Source: Scytonema sp. UIC 10036 (GTDB lineage: Bacteria; Cyanobacteriota; Cyanobacteriia; Cyanobacteriales; Nostocaceae). Taken from it: 55,872 bases of DNA. Position 1 is the first letter of the stretch; every line of letters starts with the position of its first letter. This document shows, piece by piece, positions 51,763-55,872 of the stretch. Both the position numbers and the translations under genes were made by a program. The DNA lies in contig NZ_WJFC01000079.1 in assembly GCF_009725235.1 (NCBI RefSeq), positions 1 through 55,872 of the forward strand. Reading direction: 5' to 3'. Below the pieces are notes generated by a model that was given only the letters and a program-made list of their open reading frames with translations, searched no databases and was not told the DNA's origin.

Positions 51763-52635
51763 TTAACTTTTTGACGTGCGGGCAAACCACTCTTGATACT
51801 TTTGCCGATCTTCTTCATCTTCTACAACGATAGTGACTTTTACTGATTTACAACCATGGTTTCGTTCGAGAGCGATCGCATTTAAAAGTAAACTAGCAAT
51901 TTTAGGAGAACTAAATTCACCACTAACGGTTAAACTACCATCAAAATTCTCAGTTTGGTGAGCGCTATCCATGTCAACAAACTCAAATTCAGCCGAGATT
52001 TCTCCTTGTCTCAAATCTATTTCTGCAAGCTGTTTGCGTTCTGGACTAACTTGCTCCACAATCAGTTTTTCATTCCGAACAGGTACTTGTACCATCCGGG
52101 TTTCTACTTGCTTGCGAACAATCACTTCACCAACTTTTCTTTTTTTGCGGTCTATGATTACGCGTTCTCCAAGCAAACGAACTATTTCGTCTACGGAAGT
52201 GATATTACCATCATTTGTATTCACTACTCTGTCTGAAATGAGTGAAGTATCTTGTGTACTCTCATCTAAAGATTTTGAATGATTTTCCATTGTACTAACT
52301 TTGCTTTCTTTCTCTACGGGGGTTTCCAATAATCTTATTTCTGTATTTTTGACTTTTAAAAAAATACATTTAATTTGGGAATCTATTTTTTCCACTAACT
52401 TACTACTTAGTAAAAAAGTTTGATGGCGAGCGTCTAAATCTCTATCTGTATTGACTATAAAGCTAATTTGACGATTGGCATCAATAATTAAATCTTTTAC
52501 TTCACCTACTAGCTGATTTTGCCTATCTCTAATGCTAAATTTATGGACTTTATGGCGCAAGCTTTCCAGCAAAGTACTAATTCTGGCAATTTTATTAATA
52601 TTTTTATTGCCTATAATAGGCGTTGTATTATTCAT
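51763..52635 (-). CDS. DUF2382-type (AvaK/YsnF-like) protein, divergent member
   Basis: A 290-residue soluble protein. The N-terminal ~110 residues form a PRC-barrel-like segment (FSIRDRQNQLVGEVKDLIID; QISFIVNTDRDLD). The middle has VRLLGERVIIDRKKRKVGEV with VRKQVETRMVQVPVRNEKLI, which matches the DUF2382 core (ER...K...G.V...K...T....VPV..E.). An extra C-terminal part (FDGSLTVSGEFSSPKIASLL; KVTIVVEDEEDRQKYQEWFA) is not found in the two neighbours. It is the most divergent of three related genes in a row. Function is unknown. Confidence 0.8.
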   Translation of the reverse strand: MNNTTPIIGNKNINKIARISTLLESLRHKVHKFSIRDRQNQLVGEVKDLIIDANRQISFIVNTDRDLDARHQTFLLSSKLVEKIDSQIKCIFLKVKNTEIRLLETPVEKESKVSTMENHSKSLDESTQDTSLISDRVVNTNDGNITSVDEIVRLLGERVIIDRKKRKVGEVIVRKQVETRMVQVPVRNEKLIVEQVSPERKQLAEIDLRQGEISAEFEFVDMDSAHQTENFDGSLTVSGEFSSPKIASLLLNAIALERNHGCKSVKVTIVVEDEEDRQKYQEWFARTSKS

Positions 52636-52734
52636 TGTTCTTCTTAATAAAATTAAGAATTATTTCTCGTCTCTCATTTCCAATCAATAGCTGGTAATGG
52701 AAACTGTGAGGCTCTTCCTCACTTAGTCTTATAC

Positions 52735-52812
52735 AGGAGGCTCGGCCTCCCTGAAGGCATTCCCAGGCTCTGCCTGGGAACGAGATGAAGCCTGGGAACG
52801 AGATGATAGGTC
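52735..52812. repeat. CCCAGGCTCTGCCTGGG palindrome repeats
   Basis: GGAGGCTCGGCCTCC (52,737-52,751) and TTCCCAGGCTCTGCCTGGGAA (about 52,760-52,781), then a partial duplicate GAAGCCTGGGAACGAGATG, lie between two DUF2382 genes. Same family as at 35.3 and 48.65 kb. Confidence 0.85.
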
Positions 52813-52844
52813 AGACAAACCTATCAAGGGAAAAATACAACCGA

Positions 52845-53807
52845 TTAGCGCTCATCAATTGGCAGACCGGGCGCGTTAACATCTAATTCTTCGCGACGAA
52901 CCGTATCTTGTTCTTCTACAGTATCCCGGTCTACAACTTTTCTAACTCGGACTTCTTCGCGTACAACAGCTTCTTTACGAATGTCAGGTGTTTCTTCGTA
53001 GATTTCCATACGAGCAACTTCGCCTTCACGGAAGTTAGCTTCGCCAGGAGCAACTGCTTTACCTGCATCTGTTGGAGTCACTCGCTCAACAACAACTCTC
53101 TCTTTCTCAATTGGAACTGCAACTCTTGCTGTTTCCGTTTCAATATGCTTGCCAATCGTAACTTCACCAGCCTTGACACGTCTCTTATTGGCAATTAATC
53201 GTTCTTCGTATAGTCTCAGAGTTTGATGATCGCGGTCGTTCATCTCGTACAAAGATGGCTCAGCGTCGTAACGGTACGTATCGCGATCGTATCTGGGGAT
53301 GTTAGGTGTAGTTACAGGCTGATTGATTGCAGATGCAGCTTGATTTGCCGCAGATGCAGCCGCATAATTAGCATCTAGAGGAGCAGATGCTTCTAAAGGA
53401 GTCGATGTTTCCAGCGGAGCAGATGCTTCTACAGCTGTGTTAGTGTTTACAGGATTGCGATAAACGTTACGTATACGCTCTTCATAATCGTAATCAACAG
53501 CGTCACGTTCGTTGAACTCTGGCAAATTATCTGCTTGCTCTCTAGTCATTCCAACTGCATAAACACGATTTGTATTGTGGTCAATGCGAGCGCGACCAAT
53601 AGGAAGCAATACTTTCTTACCAAATATCCAAAAACCTAAGTCAACAACAAAATAACGAAAACGACCTTCATCATCAACTAAAACATCGCTAATTGTTCCA
53701 ATTTTTTGGTCGCTTGCTTCTTCATAGACACTCATTCCTTTGAGATCATCACCACCAAAAGTGTCTTTATAATTTGCGTCGAAATCAGATACTTTATAAA
53801 GAGGCAT
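52845..53807 (-). CDS. PRC-barrel and DUF2382 protein, AvaK-like
   Basis: A 320-residue protein. The N-terminal PRC-barrel domain (1-105: MPLYKVSDFDANYKDTFGGD; VDDEGRFRYFVVDLGFWIFG) is joined by an alanine-rich linker with short repeats (about 125-170: ASAPLETSTPLEASAPL). The C-terminal DUF2382 domain (about 200-310) reads LRLYEERLIANKRRVKAGEV and IEKERVVVERVTPTDAG, EVRVRKVVDRDTVEEQDTV. This is the layout of AvaK, a marker of akinetes in Anabaena, and of YsnF stress proteins. Its role is unknown; stress or dormancy is suggested by relatives. Confidence 0.88.
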   Translation of the reverse strand: MPLYKVSDFDANYKDTFGGDDLKGMSVYEEASDQKIGTISDVLVDDEGRFRYFVVDLGFWIFGKKVLLPIGRARIDHNTNRVYAVGMTREQADNLPEFNERDAVDYDYEERIRNVYRNPVNTNTAVEASAPLETSTPLEASAPLDANYAAASAANQAASAINQPVTTPNIPRYDRDTYRYDAEPSLYEMNDRDHQTLRLYEERLIANKRRVKAGEVTIGKHIETETARVAVPIEKERVVVERVTPTDAGKAVAPGEANFREGEVARMEIYEETPDIRKEAVVREEVRVRKVVDRDTVEEQDTVRREELDVNAPGLPIDER

Positions 53808-53884
53808 ATTCGTTACCCTCCAACTTATTTCCTTTTATAATACTTATTTTAAAAAAAGAATTTTCACTCGTCCTCTCTCCTGCG

Positions 53885-54010
53885 ATTGACTTAATTTTAA
53901 TGGTTGGTAGATAGTGGTTAGTGGTTAGTGGTTAGTGGTTAGTAGTTAGTAGTAAATAACAAGTATATAATATTACTAACTATTAACAACTAACAACTAA
54001 CTACTAACGC
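53885..54010. repeat. GTGGTTAGTGGTTAG repeats and inverted partner
   Basis: GTGGTTA units (53,905-53,945) face AACTAACAACTAACTACTAAC (about 53,985-54,007). Hairpin-capable heptad repeats between two co-directional DUF2382 genes. Confidence 0.8.
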
Positions 54011-54015
54011 TTACA

Positions 54016-54858
54016 TTAAGTCCGATCGCTTAAATTTCTCTCAGAATTATTGGTTAATAAATCTCCTTCCGTCCGAATATCTAATTCTTCCCGACGAATG
54101 GTTTCTTGCGCTTCAACAGTGTCGCGATCTACTACTTTTCTAACTCGAACTTCCTCGCGCACAAAGGCTTCTTTATGAATATCAGGAGTTTCTTCGTAGA
54201 TTTCTATACGTGCAACTTCTCCTTCTTGGAACTGTAAATCATTAGGATTTACTGCTGTTCCTGCATCTGTAGGATTGATACGCTCAATGACAACTCGCTC
54301 TTTTTCAATTGGTATTGAAACTCTTGCTGTTTCAGTTTCAATATGTTTGCCAACTGCAACTTCTCCTGCTTTAATGCGGTTTTTGTTGGCAATTAACCGC
54401 TCTTCATACAATCTGAATGTTTCTTGATTTTGGTTGTTCAGATTGTATAAAGCAGAGTCTTGTTGATAGTTGTAGGTATCACGATTGTGGTTTGTAGTAC
54501 TAGATAGAGGACGATAAGCCTTACGTACCTGTTCTTCGTAATCGTAATCAACCGTCAAATTTGCTCTGTATTCGGGTAAACTTTGTACTTGCTCTTTGCT
54601 CAGTCCATCTACAAAAACGCGTTTAGCATTGTAGTCAATATGGGCAAGACCGATTGGTAGTAGAATCTTTTTGTTAGAAGAATCGTAATCGGTATCTATA
54701 ACGAGATAGCGAAAACGACCCTCAGGATCTACCAACACATCATCAACAGAGCCAACTCTCGTCCCGCCTTGGGTATAGAGATCTAAAGCTTTAACATCAT
54801 CGCCGCCAAAAGTATCTCTGTAGTTTGGATCAAAGTCTGCAATCTTGTAAAGAGGCAT
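54016..54858 (-). CDS. PRC-barrel and DUF2382 protein, AvaK-like
   Basis: A 280-residue paralogue of the preceding gene with the same order: PRC-barrel (MPLYKIADFDPNYRDTFGGD; LVDPEGRFRYLVIDTDYDSS), a shorter linker without the alanine repeats, then DUF2382 (FRLYEERLIANKNRIKAGEV; GKHIETETARVSIPIEKERV; EVRVRKVVDRDTVEAQETI). The high similarity over both domains indicates tandem duplication. The main differences are the linker and the C-terminal tail (TEGDLLTNNSERNLSDRT). Confidence 0.88.
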   Translation of the reverse strand: MPLYKIADFDPNYRDTFGGDDVKALDLYTQGGTRVGSVDDVLVDPEGRFRYLVIDTDYDSSNKKILLPIGLAHIDYNAKRVFVDGLSKEQVQSLPEYRANLTVDYDYEEQVRKAYRPLSSTTNHNRDTYNYQQDSALYNLNNQNQETFRLYEERLIANKNRIKAGEVAVGKHIETETARVSIPIEKERVVIERINPTDAGTAVNPNDLQFQEGEVARIEIYEETPDIHKEAFVREEVRVRKVVDRDTVEAQETIRREELDIRTEGDLLTNNSERNLSDRT

Positions 54859-55149
54859 AATAATATTACCGCACTAAGAACGTCTAACTAGTAGAGTAAG
54901 AATATATGAAAAAATTTCCCTCTTGCCCACGACTTAATTTAATTGACGATTCAGCAGTCAAAGGTTATGACTTTTTAGGAATTCATTATTAAATATTTTT
55001 AAGCTGTTGATATTTATTTCTCAAGTTAGAAGAGGAAATTATGCTAGCGTTTTTATAGAAAGTGAATCAGTCTTAGGGAATAAATTGTATTAAGTTTTAT
55101 AATACTAGTAATACTAATTGTTTTGAGTATCCATCAAAATTATCAGAAA

Positions 55150-55791
55150 ATGTCCAATCAACTTTGGCTATCACAACTAAAAGAACATAAAGCGATCGCA
55201 GTCATCCGTGCGCCAGAAATTACATTGGGCTACCAAATGGCTTTAGCAGTGGCATCTGAAGGAATCAAGTTAATTGAAATTACCTGGAATAGCCATCGTG
55301 CTGCTGAACTAATCAGTCAATTACGAGCAGAATTACCTAACTGCATCATTGGCACTGGTACATTATTAAATCTCAAGCATATTCAAGAAGCTATTGCAGC
55401 AGGGGCGCAGTTTCTCTTTACTCCTCACGTTGACTTAGCAATGATTCAAGCAGCTGTTGCTGTTGATATCCCAATTGTACCGGGAGCACTTTCTCCCACA
55501 GAAATCGTCACCGCTTGGCATAGTGGTGTAAGTTGTGTCAAAGTATTTCCCGTAGAAGCACTCGGAGGCGTTCAATATATAAAAAGTTTGCAAGGTCCCT
55601 TGGGCTATATTCCCCTAATTCCAACAGGTGGCATTACCCTAGAAAATGCTAAGGACTTTTTACAAGCAGGAGCGATCGCAGTTGGTATCAGCAGTCAATT
55701 ATTTCCTAAAAAGTTTGTAGAGGCAAGGAATTGGCAGGGAATAGCCCAACAGGCAAAAAATTTGAGGCAAATAATGGGGATTGGGGATTAA
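55150..55791 (+). CDS. eda: KDPG/KHG aldolase family protein
   Basis: A 213-residue class I aldolase: MSNQLWLSQLKEHKAIAVIR, IKLIEITWNSHRAAELISQL (catalytic Glu), IIGTGTLLNLKHIQEAIAAG, FLFTPHVDLAMIQAA, GALSPTEIVTAWHSGVSCVK and the Schiff-base lysine in VKVFPVEALGG, then PTGGITLENAKDFLQAGAIA. It cleaves 2-keto-3-deoxy-6-phosphogluconate to pyruvate and glyceraldehyde-3-phosphate (Entner-Doudoroff pathway). ATG 55,150 is preferred; an upstream TTG (55,123) adds nine unconserved residues. Confidence 0.92.
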   Translation: MSNQLWLSQLKEHKAIAVIRAPEITLGYQMALAVASEGIKLIEITWNSHRAAELISQLRAELPNCIIGTGTLLNLKHIQEAIAAGAQFLFTPHVDLAMIQAAVAVDIPIVPGALSPTEIVTAWHSGVSCVKVFPVEALGGVQYIKSLQGPLGYIPLIPTGGITLENAKDFLQAGAIAVGISSQLFPKKFVEARNWQGIAQQAKNLRQIMGIGD

Positions 55792-55872
55792 GGACAAGGG
55801 AGACAAGGTGGACAAGGGGGACAAGGGGGACAAGGGAGACAAGGGGGACAAGGGTGGAATGGGGGAGAAGGG
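55790..55872. repeat. GGGGGACAAG tandem repeat at the window end
   Basis: At least seven units of GGGGGACAAG (with GGGAGACAAG variants) start right at the eda stop codon and run off the end of the window. Same family as at 39.1, 43.1 and 47.55 kb. Confidence 0.9.

Noticed and set aside
53880..54010. Possible tRNA or small RNA gene in the repeat-rich gap
   Set aside because: The hairpin arms are simple heptad repeats; no cloverleaf or known RNA motif could be drawn. No tRNA or rRNA was recognised anywhere in the window.

Overview
The window is chromosomal DNA of a filamentous, probably heterocyst-forming cyanobacterium (Nostocales). This follows from the many GCGATCGC (HIP1) sites, the low-GC coding style, abundant short interspersed palindromes and heptanucleotide repeats, a PAM68 photosystem II assembly gene, cyanophycin genes, AvaK/DUF2382 proteins, a Mo-nitrogenase C-terminal-domain protein and a giant Ser/Thr kinase-histidine kinase of the type common in this order. 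Genus and species cannot be fixed from the sequence.

Layout. (1) 1-1.95 kb: a DUF1206 membrane protein and an epoxide-hydrolase-like alpha/beta hydrolase, divergently arranged. (2) 2.0-12.0 kb: remains of a dpd locus (7-deazapurine-in-DNA modification/restriction island). dpdE looks intact, dpdF survives as about 100 codons, and dpdJ is cut at its 5' end and carries a nonsense codon and a frameshift. The block also shows an ancient tandem duplication of a [DUF938 methyltransferase - promoter - dpdE] unit, each copy having kept different parts, and a 242-bp element with perfect 18-bp terminal inverted repeats at the dpdF/dpdJ junction. (3) 12.0-21.7 kb: a graveyard of small accessory genes: a possible HEPN-type gene, orphan and broken toxin-antitoxin modules (XRE/PIN, BrnT/BrnA, Rpn-like tails), one intact VapBC pair, a retropepsin-like pseudogene with its intact partner, a PQQ-sugar-dehydrogenase pseudogene, a TnpB-like protein with a degenerate C-terminus, and an ISL3-type transposase tail. 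(4) 21.8-24.55 kb: dpdK and dpdD, apparently intact and translationally coupled. (5) 25.1-55.9 kb: conserved chromosomal genes: the giant kinase, tyrA, pentapeptide-repeat and DUF1517 proteins, a lipoprotein, DAHP synthase, PAM68-rpsO, a group II intron remnant, a two-component signalling cluster, a GH13 enzyme, cphB, cphA2, three DUF2382 proteins and a KDPG aldolase.

How the genes work together. Dpd proteins E, F, J, K and D belong to the island that inserts 7-deazaguanine derivatives into DNA and excludes unmodified DNA. No dpdA (the base-inserting transglycosylase), dpdB, dpdC or preQ0 genes are in the window. What is seen is therefore a decaying or partial restriction arm, split by about 10 kb of toxin-antitoxin debris. 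The two-component block (38.4-44.6 kb) shows an OmpR-type regulator separated from its Hpt-REC-GGDEF continuation by an expanded GGGGACAAGG repeat; the next gene, a hybrid kinase, carries a related repeat in frame inside its ATPase domain. cphB beside cphA2 suggests a local cyanophycin turnover unit, and tyrA and the DAHP synthase both serve aromatic amino acid synthesis.

Protein identities rest on recognition of sequence motifs without database searches. Alignments quoted between duplicated segments were made by eye.
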